DNA of 64,000 nucleotides from Limosilactobacillus difficilis. Lineage in GTDB: Bacteria; Bacillota; Bacilli; Lactobacillales; Lactobacillaceae. Of this stretch, positions 17,811 to 25,518 are shown piece after piece. A program made the translations under genes and the position numbers. A model generated the notes under the pieces. That model did no database searches. It worked only from the letters and a program-made list of their open reading frames with translations, and had not been told where the DNA came from. Positions within the stretch are counted from its first letter, which is position 1. Every line of letters starts with the position of its first letter. Where the stretch lies: assembly GCF_947387495.1 (NCBI RefSeq), contig NZ_CANDNU010000005.1, forward strand, positions 1-64,000, written 5' to 3'.

Positions 17811-19190
17811 ATGTATGATTACCGGCATGAATTACTGGAAATTCTCCGGCATACGACTAGCGATCCGGCTAGCCTGAGTCAAACTCAGCGCAGCTTAACG
17901 ACGATCCTGCGTCTCTTAAATCAGTTGCAACCATTTGATGAACGAGAGGAGACGCCACTGTCAACCCACAACAGTCGCCGTCACGACTTTCACAATGCCC
18001 ACCATGATGGGCGGGCTGTCGGCGGCCACGAACACCGCAGCCATCGTTTCCGGATGCGCCAGCGCCGTGACTCGCAGGCAGTAGATTCAACAGTCCCGGT
18101 GAAGGAAAGCAATGAGTCTGATCACGAAAAGAGTGAAGCGATGCCGAACAGTGTCCGGGGAGATTTTGCCGCTCTCTTAGACCGCTCCCTCTCCAATGCT
18201 GCTGACCAGCATTCAACAGAGTCATTGGATGAGATGAACCGGGAGACGCGACACCATTTGCAATCGGCCAGCGACTATGCCAGCCAGGCGGTTCCACTGA
18301 CCGAAGCCGAGCTAGCGGCTCAGCACCACTACATCGTCCACCGCAAGCTCAGTGGAGCGATGATCGACCACCAGTACTATCCAGAAAGTATTCTGCATGA
18401 GCTCCCCTTTGAGCTGAATGATGGGGATGTTGTGGCGACAGCTGCTCCTCACAGCAGCAATGAACTGCCAAAGATCAAGGAGATCACCGACGATCATTTG
18501 CCGCGGCAGGTTCAGTCGATCAACGTCATCCATCACGCCATCCTCAAGGCGGTCAACGGGACGAAGATGCTGCAGATCGAGAGTACCCGTGATGGCGACA
18601 GCATTCTTGATCGGGAATTGGGGGCTAATATTCTGATCAATCCTAAGCACTATCCCAACCGCAACCTGAAACCGGGGATGGAGGTCGACTACGCTTACTA
18701 TGACCACGGCAACGCTCTGCGGGATGCTAAGTCTGGCACCATTCGTTGGGTCTATGAAGAAACTGCTGCTGCCTCATCTGCTAAGCAGAGTAGCGGGAAG
18801 AAGCAGGAGAGCAAAGCTGCTAAAGCTAAACCGGCGGCCCCAAGCAAGCCGTCGCCGGTGGTGATCGATGATGACTTTGACCTCAAGCAACGCAAGACCC
18901 TGGTGATCAGCGCCAAGCCCGACCGTAATGATGAATTGAAGGCGGCCGTTGACGACCACCACGGAATTTATTACCGGCTTGATGCTTCCCGGGTCCAAAA
19001 CGTCACGTCCAGTAAGTTAAAGGCGGCCATTCGTCAGGCTGATCTGGTGGTTATTTGCCAAGACGGCATTGATAAGAAGACGACGGAACTGGCCCAGCGT
19101 CACGCTCAGAAATACGCTAAGCCAGCTACATTAGCCACCGCGTCGGATAAGCGGGCTCTCGACCACGCCTTAGCCCGGTTAGCAGATTAA
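17811..19190 (+). CDS. Protein with a C-terminal DUF2325-like domain, function unknown
   Basis: A 459-aa predicted cytoplasmic protein. Residues 1-45 form a helical module; 45-150 are low complexity (His, Ser, Arg, Asp) and probably disordered; 160-320 form a mixed domain with HHYIVHRKLSG and a beta-rich segment. After a Lys/Ala/Ser linker, the last 95 residues (KTLVISAKPDRN ... ADLVVICQDGIDKKTTELAQ) match the general pattern of DUF2325, a Rossmann-like fold. ATG 17811 is preferred because AGAAAGG lies about 9 nt upstream; GTG 17778 and ATG 17802 are less well placed. It has its own terminator, so it is a monocistronic neighbour of the gtf operon. No activity is known. Confidence 0.75.
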   Translation: MYDYRHELLEILRHTTSDPASLSQTQRSLTTILRLLNQLQPFDEREETPLSTHNSRRHDFHNAHHDGRAVGGHEHRSHRFRMRQRRDSQAVDSTVPVKESNESDHEKSEAMPNSVRGDFAALLDRSLSNAADQHSTESLDEMNRETRHHLQSASDYASQAVPLTEAELAAQHHYIVHRKLSGAMIDHQYYPESILHELPFELNDGDVVATAAPHSSNELPKIKEITDDHLPRQVQSINVIHHAILKAVNGTKMLQIESTRDGDSILDRELGANILINPKHYPNRNLKPGMEVDYAYYDHGNALRDAKSGTIRWVYEETAAASSAKQSSGKKQESKAAKAKPAAPSKPSPVVIDDDFDLKQRKTLVISAKPDRNDELKAAVDDHHGIYYRLDASRVQNVTSSKLKAAIRQADLVVICQDGIDKKTTELAQRHAQKYAKPATLATASDKRALDHALARLAD

Positions 19191-19192
19191 AC

Positions 19193-19225
19193 AAAAAGCC
19201 AGCACTCGACGGTGCTGGCTTTTTT
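19193..19225. terminator. Bidirectional intrinsic terminator
   Basis: AAAAAGCCAGCAC, loop TCGACG, GTGCTGGCTTTTTT. The A and T runs on both sides let it serve the DUF2325-like gene (+) and the MFS gene (-). Confidence 0.92.
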
Positions 19226-19238
19226 AATGGCTTATACT

Positions 19239-20402
19239 TTAGTTGGCGCTGCGGTAGTGACGACTGAGCACGATGATCAGGATGGTTGTGAGGAGCCCGT
19301 AAGCGGCCCCGACAAAACCGAGATTGGCGATGCTGGTAAATTTAACCGTCATAGAAGCACTCAGTGAACCGAGCGAAATCCCGATGTTCGCAAAGATCGA
19401 GTTGAACGACGAGGCGAGGTCGATCGATTGAGGGTACTTGTGTTCCGCAATGTCGAGGAACATCAGCTGCGTGGAAGCCCCGTAACAAGAGAAGGAAACG
19501 CAGAGCAGGGCGATGATGATAACCGCCAGCCAGCGGAAATGCAGCATTGGGACCAGGGCAAGGTAGAGAATCGTCATGAAAATATAAATGATCGGCAGGG
19601 AGTTAATTCCGCCGTGGTCGGCGACAAAGCCCCCGAACTTGTTGCCGATGATGAAGACGATCCCTTGGGCGAAGAGCAACCAGTTGAGCCAGGTGTTGTC
19701 AAAGCCCATCACGTTGGTAATCAGTGGCCGGATATAGGTGTAAATACTGTAATCCGCCGCGCAGACCGTGACGATGAAGATCACGCCGATGATGATTCGG
19801 CTGTCCTTGAAGAGGGTGAACTGTTTAGTAAAGGAACTTTTGACTTGGGGCGTGTCGCGGGGCACCAGCCAGATCAAGGCCAGGAAGACGAAAATCGTCA
19901 GAACGGTGATCATCCAGAAACTGTCATGCCAGGAAAAGGTGGTTGAAATCACGGTTCCGATGGGAATCCCAATGACCGACGCGATGCTGAAGCCAGCAAA
20001 GACCCAGGAAAGCAGGCTGGCCCGCTTATTGCGGGGAGCGACATAGTTAGCCATTACTAAAACGAGGGAAATAATGGCTCCGGCAACGGTGGAAGTTAAG
20101 ATCCGGGATAAGAGCAGGGAAAGAAAGCTGTGTGACAGGGCGGTCCAGGTATTGCCGATAAAGAAGATCACCATTAACGTTAACAGGACATGGTGGCGCC
20201 GCCAGTGATTGGCCAGGGAAGTGATAAGCGGGGTTGAAATGGCGTAGACTAAGGCAAAAACAGTTACTAATAACCCTAGTGCCGATAGTGAAGCGTGAAT
20301 TTCCCTGGAAATATCAGGGAGGACACCGACAATCATGTATTCGTTACAGCCGAGCATAAAAGCAACAAAAACAAACAAGATAGATTGCAAACGATATTTC
20401 AT
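19239..20402 (-). CDS. MFS transporter (drug/sugar efflux type, 12 TM)
   Basis: A 387-aa major facilitator with 12 hydrophobic segments and no other domain. The N-terminus (MLGCNEYMIVGVLPDISREI) and loop 2-3 (NHWRRHHVLL) resemble the AraJ/YdhP-like DHA1 efflux group. The substrate cannot be told. The ATG at 20402 fits the N-terminus of the family. Its binding site AAAGGAG (20437-20443) is 34 nt away, separated by a perfect 7-bp hairpin that could bring them together. A TTG at 20435 lies too close to that site. The gene follows a small ORF whose stop codon abuts the ribosome binding site, so the two form an operon. Confidence 0.88.
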   Translation of the reverse strand: MKYRLQSILFVFVAFMLGCNEYMIVGVLPDISREIHASLSALGLLVTVFALVYAISTPLITSLANHWRRHHVLLTLMVIFFIGNTWTALSHSFLSLLLSRILTSTVAGAIISLVLVMANYVAPRNKRASLLSWVFAGFSIASVIGIPIGTVISTTFSWHDSFWMITVLTIFVFLALIWLVPRDTPQVKSSFTKQFTLFKDSRIIIGVIFIVTVCAADYSIYTYIRPLITNVMGFDNTWLNWLLFAQGIVFIIGNKFGGFVADHGGINSLPIIYIFMTILYLALVPMLHFRWLAVIIIALLCVSFSCYGASTQLMFLDIAEHKYPQSIDLASSFNSIFANIGISLGSLSASMTVKFTSIANLGFVGAAYGLLTTILIIVLSRHYRSAN

Positions 20403-20411
20403 AATTAACAG

Positions 20412-20433
20412 GGCGGTCGCTTCGTGGACCGCC
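20412..20433 (-). promoter_or_regulatory. Hairpin between ribosome binding site and start codon of the MFS gene
   Basis: Minus strand GGCGGTC (20427-20433) pairs perfectly with GACCGCC (20412-20418) around an 8-nt loop. If folded, the distance from AAAGGAG to the ATG falls to about 10 nt, the normal range. No T run follows, so it is not a terminator in either direction. Confidence 0.6.
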
Positions 20434-20443
20434 AAACTCCTTT

Positions 20444-20680
20444 CTAGTTTTCCTTTAACCAGTCATTGAGAAATGCTGCTAGTTTTTCCACGTCGCGGTG
20501 CTGAAAAGCAAAAGTATTGGTATATTGGTGGCCTTCACGGTCATCATTGGTCAATAGGACGTTTAATTGATGCTCATGTTGGTCGGGAATAATACTGAGT
20601 TCGTTGCGACATTCATCGTCACGGTCTTCACCGTCGTAAGTTTCATGAAACCATGATGGATTACTTTCTGTTTGGTGCAT
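20444..20680 (-). CDS. Small acidic protein upstream of the MFS gene, unknown
   Basis: A 78-aa protein I do not recognise. It is acidic and hydrophilic, rich in Asp, Glu, His and Asn, without signal or membrane segments; the C-terminus (VEKLAAFLNDWLKEN) is likely a helix. ATG 20680 is preceded by AGAGGAGG, a strong site, and the predicted -10 TATACT lies about 35 bp further upstream, so the gene is credible despite its size. The stop codon abuts the MFS ribosome binding site. A role together with the transporter is possible but unsupported. Confidence 0.7.
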   Translation of the reverse strand: MHQTESNPSWFHETYDGEDRDDECRNELSIIPDQHEHQLNVLLTNDDREGHQYTNTFAFQHRDVEKLAAFLNDWLKEN

Positions 20681-20823
20681 TGGATTGATCCTCCTCTAAA
20701 CAAACCACTCTCTAGTATACAGCTTGGTTAATGGTGAGCGGGAGAATATAGTGATTTTGAGGAGGGAAGCATGGTATATTATTGATAACATTTATCGCAG
20801 TTGGTTTTATGAAGGAGGGCATT

Positions 20824-21090
20824 ATGAAAGCAATTTTAACGACGATTGGCAAGGACAAACCCGGGATTGTCGCCGGTGTCAGTGGTTTTCTAGCAAGCAA
20901 AGATATCAACATTCTGGATATTTCCCAAACAATTATGGATGGCAATTTCACGATGATGATGCTGGTAGAATTGACGAACCAACCAGATTTCAACCAACTG
21001 GTCGGTCAGCTCGATGCACTGGGCCAAAAGCTGGGAGTGGATATTAACGTCCGCAACGAGGCTCTTTATAACGCTATGCACCAACTATAG
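20824..21090 (+). CDS. ACT domain protein (UPF0237 family)
   Basis: An 88-aa protein that is a single ACT domain: MKAILTTIGKDKPGIVAGVS, then a helix and DGNFTMMMLVEL. Such domains bind amino acids or small metabolites and form dimers. ATG 20824 follows GAAGGAGG; an earlier ATG at 20782 has no site. It is 14 bp upstream of the UPF0210 gene, and the two are a conserved pair in Firmicutes and archaea, suggesting that the ACT protein regulates or binds the larger partner. The physiological role is unknown. Confidence 0.92.
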   Translation: MKAILTTIGKDKPGIVAGVSGFLASKDINILDISQTIMDGNFTMMMLVELTNQPDFNQLVGQLDALGQKLGVDINVRNEALYNAMHQL

Positions 21091-21104
21091 GAGGCTGAGC
21101 CCTG

Positions 21105-22448
21105 ATGGAAACGGCAAAGATTCGCGAAACTTTACGGATGATTAATGATGAACAACTGGACCTGCGGACAATTACCATGGGCATTTCTCTCTTTGATTGT
21201 GCCGACAGTGACAGTGATCGCGCCTGTCAAAAAATCTACGATAAAATTACGAGCAAGGCCCGGCACCTCGTCCAAGTTGGGGAGGAATTGGAAGCGGAAT
21301 ACGGGATCAAGATCGCGAATAAGCGGGTGGAGGTGACGCCGATCGCGATGATCGCCGCTGCTTCTGGCGACCATGATTACGTGAAATATGCCCGGACCCT
21401 CGATCGGGCAGCTCATGAAGTCGGGGTAGACTTTATCGGTGGTTTTTCTGCCCTCGTTCAAAAGGGTTACGGCAGTGGTGATCAGGTGTTGATCCATTCT
21501 TTACCTCAAGCGCTAAATGAAACTGACTTGGTGTGCGCTTCGGTCAACGTCGGCTCGACGAAGGCCGGCATTAATATGGACGCCATCAAACAGATGGGGG
21601 AAATTGTGCTTGCCGCCAGCAAGTTAGATTATATGTGTAACGCGAAGTTGGTGACTTTCTGCAATGCCGTCGATGACAACCCCTTTATGGCGGGGGGCTT
21701 TCTCGGTGTCGGCGAAGCGGATACGGTGATTAATTGCGGTGTATCGGGCCCTGGCGTGGTAAAGGCCGCCCTCGAAAAGGTGAAAGGACAGTCAATCGAT
21801 GTCGTAGCCGAAACAATCAAGCAGACGGCTTTTAAGATTACCCGGCTCGGTCAGTTGATCGGCAGTGAAGCCGCCAAGCGTTTGCATACTCGCTTTGGGA
21901 TTGTTGACCTCTCCTTGGCACCAACGGCAGCCGCTGGTGATTCGGTCGCGGATGTACTGGAAGAAATCGGCTTGTCAACGGTCGGGACCCACGGGACCAC
22001 GGCGGCTTTGGCAATGCTCAATGATGCCGTCAAAAAGGGTGGTATTATGGCCTGCAGTCACGTCGGCGGGTTGTCCGGGGCCTTTATTCCGGTCTCCGAA
22101 GATGCGGGGATGATTCGCGCCGTCGAAAATGATCAGTTGCACTTTGATAAACTCGAAGCAATGACGGCCGTTTGTTCAGTTGGGTTGGACATGATTGCGG
22201 TGCCAGGCGATACCAGTGCCGCGACGATCAGTGGGATGATGGCTGATGAAGCGGCGATCGGGATGATCAACGCTAAAACGACGGCCGTTCGGGTAATCCC
22301 GGTACCAGGTAAGCAGGTCGGCGACACCGTTGAATTTGGCGGTTTGCTTGGCCATGCCCCCGTGATGAACGTCGGTGATGGTTCGCCGGCCGCGATGATT
22401 AACCGCGGCGGGACCTTGCCAGCTCCTATTCACTCCTTTAAAAATTAA
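21105..22448 (+). CDS. UPF0210 (DUF711) family protein
   Basis: A 447-aa soluble protein of the UPF0210 family, distantly related in fold to glycyl radical enzymes but lacking an obvious radical-bearing glycine motif. It begins [14 protein letters not shown] and includes conserved blocks [10 protein letters not shown]-like ([11 protein letters not shown]), [16 protein letters not shown] and [13 protein letters not shown]. Length is normal. ATG 21105 follows TAGGAGG. The pairing with an upstream ACT protein is strongly conserved; the reaction, if any, is not known. A terminator follows. Confidence 0.92.
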   Translation: METAKIRETLRMINDEQLDLRTITMGISLFDCADSDSDRACQKIYDKITSKARHLVQVGEELEAEYGIKIANKRVEVTPIAMIAAASGDHDYVKYARTLDRAAHEVGVDFIGGFSALVQKGYGSGDQVLIHSLPQALNETDLVCASVNVGSTKAGINMDAIKQMGEIVLAASKLDYMCNAKLVTFCNAVDDNPFMAGGFLGVGEADTVINCGVSGPGVVKAALEKVKGQSIDVVAETIKQTAFKITRLGQLIGSEAAKRLHTRFGIVDLSLAPTAAAGDSVADVLEEIGLSTVGTHGTTAALAMLNDAVKKGGIMACSHVGGLSGAFIPVSEDAGMIRAVENDQLHFDKLEAMTAVCSVGLDMIAVPGDTSAATISGMMADEAAIGMINAKTTAVRVIPVPGKQVGDTVEFGGLLGHAPVMNVGDGSPAAMINRGGTLPAPIHSFKN

Positions 22449-22450
22449 GA

Positions 22451-22490
22451 AAAAGCTACCAGTGCCTCGGTGGGCTATGGTAGCTTTTTA
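22451..22490 (+). terminator. Intrinsic terminator of the ACT/UPF0210 pair
   Basis: AAAAAGCTACCA pairs with TGGTAGCTTTTT around a 16-nt loop. Confidence 0.88.
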
Positions 22491-22537
22491 TTATTAAATA
22501 AATATAATTTAAGGTTTTTTATGGGCAATCGCCGTTG

Positions 22538-22551
22538 TGCAAACGGTTGCC
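22538..22551 (+). promoter_or_regulatory. LacI-family operator, site 1 (MalR-like)
   Basis: TGCAAACGGTTGCC is a near palindrome of the LacI/MalR class (TTGC arms around a central CG). A second copy lies about 63 bp downstream. Confidence 0.65.
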
Positions 22552-22600
22552 AAACGGTCACAAATCAGTAAAAAAATTATATTTATGTGTTGGCTGTCGT

Positions 22601-22637
22601 GGAAACGGTTGCACAATACGAAAAAGTTTCTTATACT
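22601..22637 (+). promoter_or_regulatory. Promoter of the alpha-glucosidase gene with overlapping operator 2
   Basis: -35 TTGCAC (22609-22614), 17-bp spacer, -10 TATACT (22632-22637). The operator GAAACGGTTGCAC (22602-22614) covers the -35, so binding would block polymerase. Two operators 63 bp apart, six helical turns, would suit looping. Confidence 0.72.
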
Positions 22638-22651
22638 ATAATCGTCAATTA

Positions 22652-22667
22652 AGAAAAGCGCTTTCGA
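22652..22667 (+). promoter_or_regulatory. Catabolite-responsive element (cre)
   Basis: AGAAAAGCGCTTTCGA matches the CcpA-binding palindrome (GAAAGCGCTTTC core). It lies just downstream of the predicted transcription start, a repressing position. Confidence 0.7.
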
Positions 22668-22702
22668 GCGCAGGTCATCTTATAAGAAACGAGGAAGATA
22701 AA

Positions 22703-24370
22703 ATGAGTGATTGGTGGAAAAAAGCAGTTGTTTACCAGATCTATCCGCAAAGTTTTCAAGACAGCAACGGTGACGGGATTGGTGATCTGAAAGGCATTAT
22801 GTCCCGCCTTGACTACTTGCAAAGCCTCGGGGTGAACACCCTTTGGCTGACGCCAATTTACGAATCACCGATGGTCGATAACGGCTATGACGTGGCTGAC
22901 TACAAGGCGATCAACCCGATTTACGGGACGATGGATGACTTCGACCAGCTTTTAAAGGATGTCCACGATCGGCACATGCACCTGCTGATGGACATGGTGG
23001 TTAATCACACCTCTGATCAATGCAAGTGGTTCCAAGAATCAAAGAAGTCGCGGACTGGCAAATACGCTGATTACTACATCTGGGAAGACCCCAAGCCGGA
23101 TGGCAGTGCCCCGACTAACATGGGCGGGGTCTTCGGTGGCTCAGCCTGGGAATACGTTCCGGAACGGAAGCAGTATTACCTGCACATGTTTGCCAAGCAG
23201 CAAGTCGACCTGAACTGGGATAACCCGGAAGTACGCAAGGCGGTTTACGACTGCATGATTTTCTGGGCCAAGAAAGGGGTCGACGGCTTCCGGCTCGACT
23301 CACTGAACTCCCTGTCCAAACGGCGGCCGTTTGTCGATCTGCCGAAAGCTGCCGGCAGTGACTATGGCAACGTCTTCGCTTGCGTATCCAACGGGCCGCA
23401 TCTGCACGAATACCTGCGGGAGATGAACAAGGAAGTCTTCTCCAAGTACGACATGCTGACCGTCGGGGAAACTTCGAACACGACCGTTGAGGAAGCCACC
23501 AAGTACATCCGGCCAGACGAACTGTCAATGGTCTTCCAGTTTGAACACATGGATGTTGACTCTGGGCGCTTTGGCCAATACTCCAACGTTCGCTTCAAGA
23601 TGAGCGACCTGCGTGATACCCTGGCTAAATGGCAGAAGGGGATGGCCTGGAATGCCCTTTACCTCGGCAACCACGACCAACCGCGGCTGGTTTCCCGTTT
23701 TGGCGACGACAAGCACTTCCGCAAGGAATCAGCCAAGATGCTTGCTACGATGTACATCCTGCAAAAGGGAACACCGTACATCTTTGAAGGTGACGAAATC
23801 GGGATGACCAACGTCAACTTTAAGAGTATTGACGATTACCACGACCTTGACTCTCACCAGATCTACAACCATATGCTGGACTGGGGCGTTTCCAAGGAAG
23901 AGGCCTTGGATATCATTCAGCGCAAGTCCCGGGACAATGGGCGGACACCATTCCAGTGGGACGACAGCAAGGAAGCTGGCTTCACGACCGGCAAGCCGTG
24001 GATGACGGTCAATGCCAACTACAAGCAGATTAATGCTGCCGAAGCGGAGAAGGATCCGGACTCAATCCTGGCTTACTACAAGAAATTGTTGAAGCTGCGC
24101 AATAACACGGCTACCTTGATCGAAGGCGACTTCAAACTTTTGTCGGCCGATGACTCCAGCATCTTTGCTTACCAACGTTCTGATGACAAGGCCACTTACC
24201 TGGTTATCACTTCCTTTGCTAAGGAAAAGGTTCGTTACGACCTGGCAACGATCGACAAGCAATTCGACCAGCTCGAGCTTGCTTTGAACAACTACGACGA
24301 TCTTGAAGAAAGTGACAACGTGCTGTACCTGAAGCCATACCAGGCCCTAGTACTGAAAGTTAAAGATTAG
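22703..24370 (+). CDS. GH13 alpha-glucosidase (oligo-1,6-glucosidase-like)
   Basis: A 555-aa cytoplasmic glycoside hydrolase family 13 enzyme that would release glucose from short alpha-glucosides. Conserved regions: DMVVNHTSDQ (I), GFRLDSLN with nucleophile Asp199 (II), VGETSN with acid/base Glu256 (III), LGNHDQPR with Asp325 (IV). The residue after the nucleophile is Ser, where alpha-1,6-specific enzymes usually have Val and alpha-1,4 enzymes Thr, so specificity is uncertain. Trehalose-6-phosphate hydrolase or dextran glucosidase are alternatives. ATG 22703 follows GAGGAAG. It is a single gene with two LacI-type operators and a cre; no sugar transporter or repressor is adjacent. Confidence 0.9.
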   Translation: MSDWWKKAVVYQIYPQSFQDSNGDGIGDLKGIMSRLDYLQSLGVNTLWLTPIYESPMVDNGYDVADYKAINPIYGTMDDFDQLLKDVHDRHMHLLMDMVVNHTSDQCKWFQESKKSRTGKYADYYIWEDPKPDGSAPTNMGGVFGGSAWEYVPERKQYYLHMFAKQQVDLNWDNPEVRKAVYDCMIFWAKKGVDGFRLDSLNSLSKRRPFVDLPKAAGSDYGNVFACVSNGPHLHEYLREMNKEVFSKYDMLTVGETSNTTVEEATKYIRPDELSMVFQFEHMDVDSGRFGQYSNVRFKMSDLRDTLAKWQKGMAWNALYLGNHDQPRLVSRFGDDKHFRKESAKMLATMYILQKGTPYIFEGDEIGMTNVNFKSIDDYHDLDSHQIYNHMLDWGVSKEEALDIIQRKSRDNGRTPFQWDDSKEAGFTTGKPWMTVNANYKQINAAEAEKDPDSILAYYKKLLKLRNNTATLIEGDFKLLSADDSSIFAYQRSDDKATYLVITSFAKEKVRYDLATIDKQFDQLELALNNYDDLEESDNVLYLKPYQALVLKVKD

Positions 24371-24388
24371 GATTTAACTGAATTAGCA

Positions 24389-24423
24389 AAAAAGGAGGAC
24401 GCCAAAATGCGTCCTCCTTTTTA
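24389..24423 (+). terminator. Intrinsic terminator of the alpha-glucosidase gene
   Basis: AAAAGGAGGACGC pairs with GCGTCCTCCTTTT around CAAAAT. Confidence 0.92.
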
Positions 24424-24509
24424 AGTGGCGTTGAGCCACTCCTGCCAAGGGTATTTTCATTATAGCACGGTTGATTATTCATAAATTTCGAATAAAATTG
24501 GTATTTCGC

Positions 24510-24538
24510 TTGTCAAATGCAATAATATGCATTATGAT
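24510..24538 (+). promoter_or_regulatory. Sigma-A promoter of the binding-protein/M20 operon
   Basis: -35 TTGTCA (24510-24515), 17-bp spacer, -10 TATGAT (24533-24538). The leader of about 110 nt holds two short hairpins (CATCC/GGATG near 24561-24579 and CATGAG/CTCATG near 24600-24617), without a recognisable riboswitch. Confidence 0.75.
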
Positions 24539-24656
24539 AGGGAACATCAAATGAATATATGCATCCATTATGACGGATGAAAGCAATAATCAGCTGATAC
24601 ATGAGGATTTAGCTCATGATGATTGAATAAAAATTAATTCAGCGGGAGGAATAATT

Positions 24657-25511
24657 ATGAAGTGGCAAAAGCTGAAAAAATTAGCATTGGTCGGGGCGGC
24701 AGCACTCCTGACGATCTCATTTGGTTTGGCGGGCTGTGGGAAGAAGTACAGTGCTGCTGACCAAAGCGTACAACGGATCAAGGACAAGAAGACCCTGGTG
24801 GTTGGAACGTCGGCCGACTTTGCCCCGATGGAATTTCCGATTACCCAGAATGGCAAAACTAAATATGTCGGCTTCGACATGATGCTGGCTAATAAAATCG
24901 CTAAGGACATGGGAGTGAAGGTCAAAGTGGTCAACATTGCCTTCCCATCGTTGATCAGTGAACTGAAGAATAACAAGGTTGATGTGGTCCTAGCAGGGAT
25001 GACCTACACTCCATCGCGGGCTAAGGCGGTCGCTTTCTCCAAGCCCTACCACAACGACAAAGACAAGGGAACAAACAACGTGCTTTTGATCAAGAAGAGC
25101 AACCTCAATAAGTACACGACCAAGGCTTCGTTGAAGGGTAAGTCCGTCGGGGCCCAACAGGGTTCAAACCAGGAAGCACTGGTAAAGTCAAAGCTGAAGG
25201 ATTCAAAGTTGGTGGTTGAAAGCTCGAACAACGCGATGGCTACCGAAGTCAAAAACGGGACTATTCAAGCGATGATGTGCAACGGGGACACCGCCAAGGG
25301 CTACGTTCACAAGTACCCGAACACTTACGCTTTGGCCAAGGTGAAGATCTACACGCCGGCTAAATACACGGCCGACCGGGTCATCGTCCGGAAAAACGAC
25401 AAGGCCCTGTTGAAAGAGGTCAACAAGGTGATCGACCAGCAAAAGAAGAGCGGCAATTTGACAAAGATGTATAACAAGGCCATCCAGCTCCAGCACAAAT
25501 ACGGAAAGTAG
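24657..25511 (+). CDS. Amino-acid ABC transporter substrate-binding lipoprotein
   Basis: A 284-aa solute-binding protein of family 3. The signal peptide ends in the lipobox GLAGC, so Cys27 should be lipidated and the protein anchored outside the membrane. The mature part begins with the typical KKTLVVGTSADFAPMEF and has the hinge block GFDMMLANKIAKDMGVK; the ligand is likely a polar amino acid or cystine. ATG 24657 follows GGGAGGA. No permease or ATPase gene is adjacent, so it must dock with a transporter encoded elsewhere. It lies 7 bp upstream of an M20 deacylase gene and is surely cotranscribed with it. Confidence 0.92.
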   Translation: MKWQKLKKLALVGAAALLTISFGLAGCGKKYSAADQSVQRIKDKKTLVVGTSADFAPMEFPITQNGKTKYVGFDMMLANKIAKDMGVKVKVVNIAFPSLISELKNNKVDVVLAGMTYTPSRAKAVAFSKPYHNDKDKGTNNVLLIKKSNLNKYTTKASLKGKSVGAQQGSNQEALVKSKLKDSKLVVESSNNAMATEVKNGTIQAMMCNGDTAKGYVHKYPNTYALAKVKIYTPAKYTADRVIVRKNDKALLKEVNKVIDQQKKSGNLTKMYNKAIQLQHKYGK

Positions 25512-25518
25512 GCTCATT

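Noticed and set aside
19428-19946. 172-codon plus-strand frame opposite the MFS gene
   Set aside because: Asp/Gly/Glu-rich translation typical of the antisense of a membrane protein; the MFS reading has 12 clear hydrophobic segments.
24551-24580. Nine-codon leader peptide (MNICIHYDG) before the binding-protein gene
   Set aside because: The only plausible ribosome site (AGGGA near 24539) lies upstream of the predicted transcription start at about 24545, so it would not be in the mRNA.
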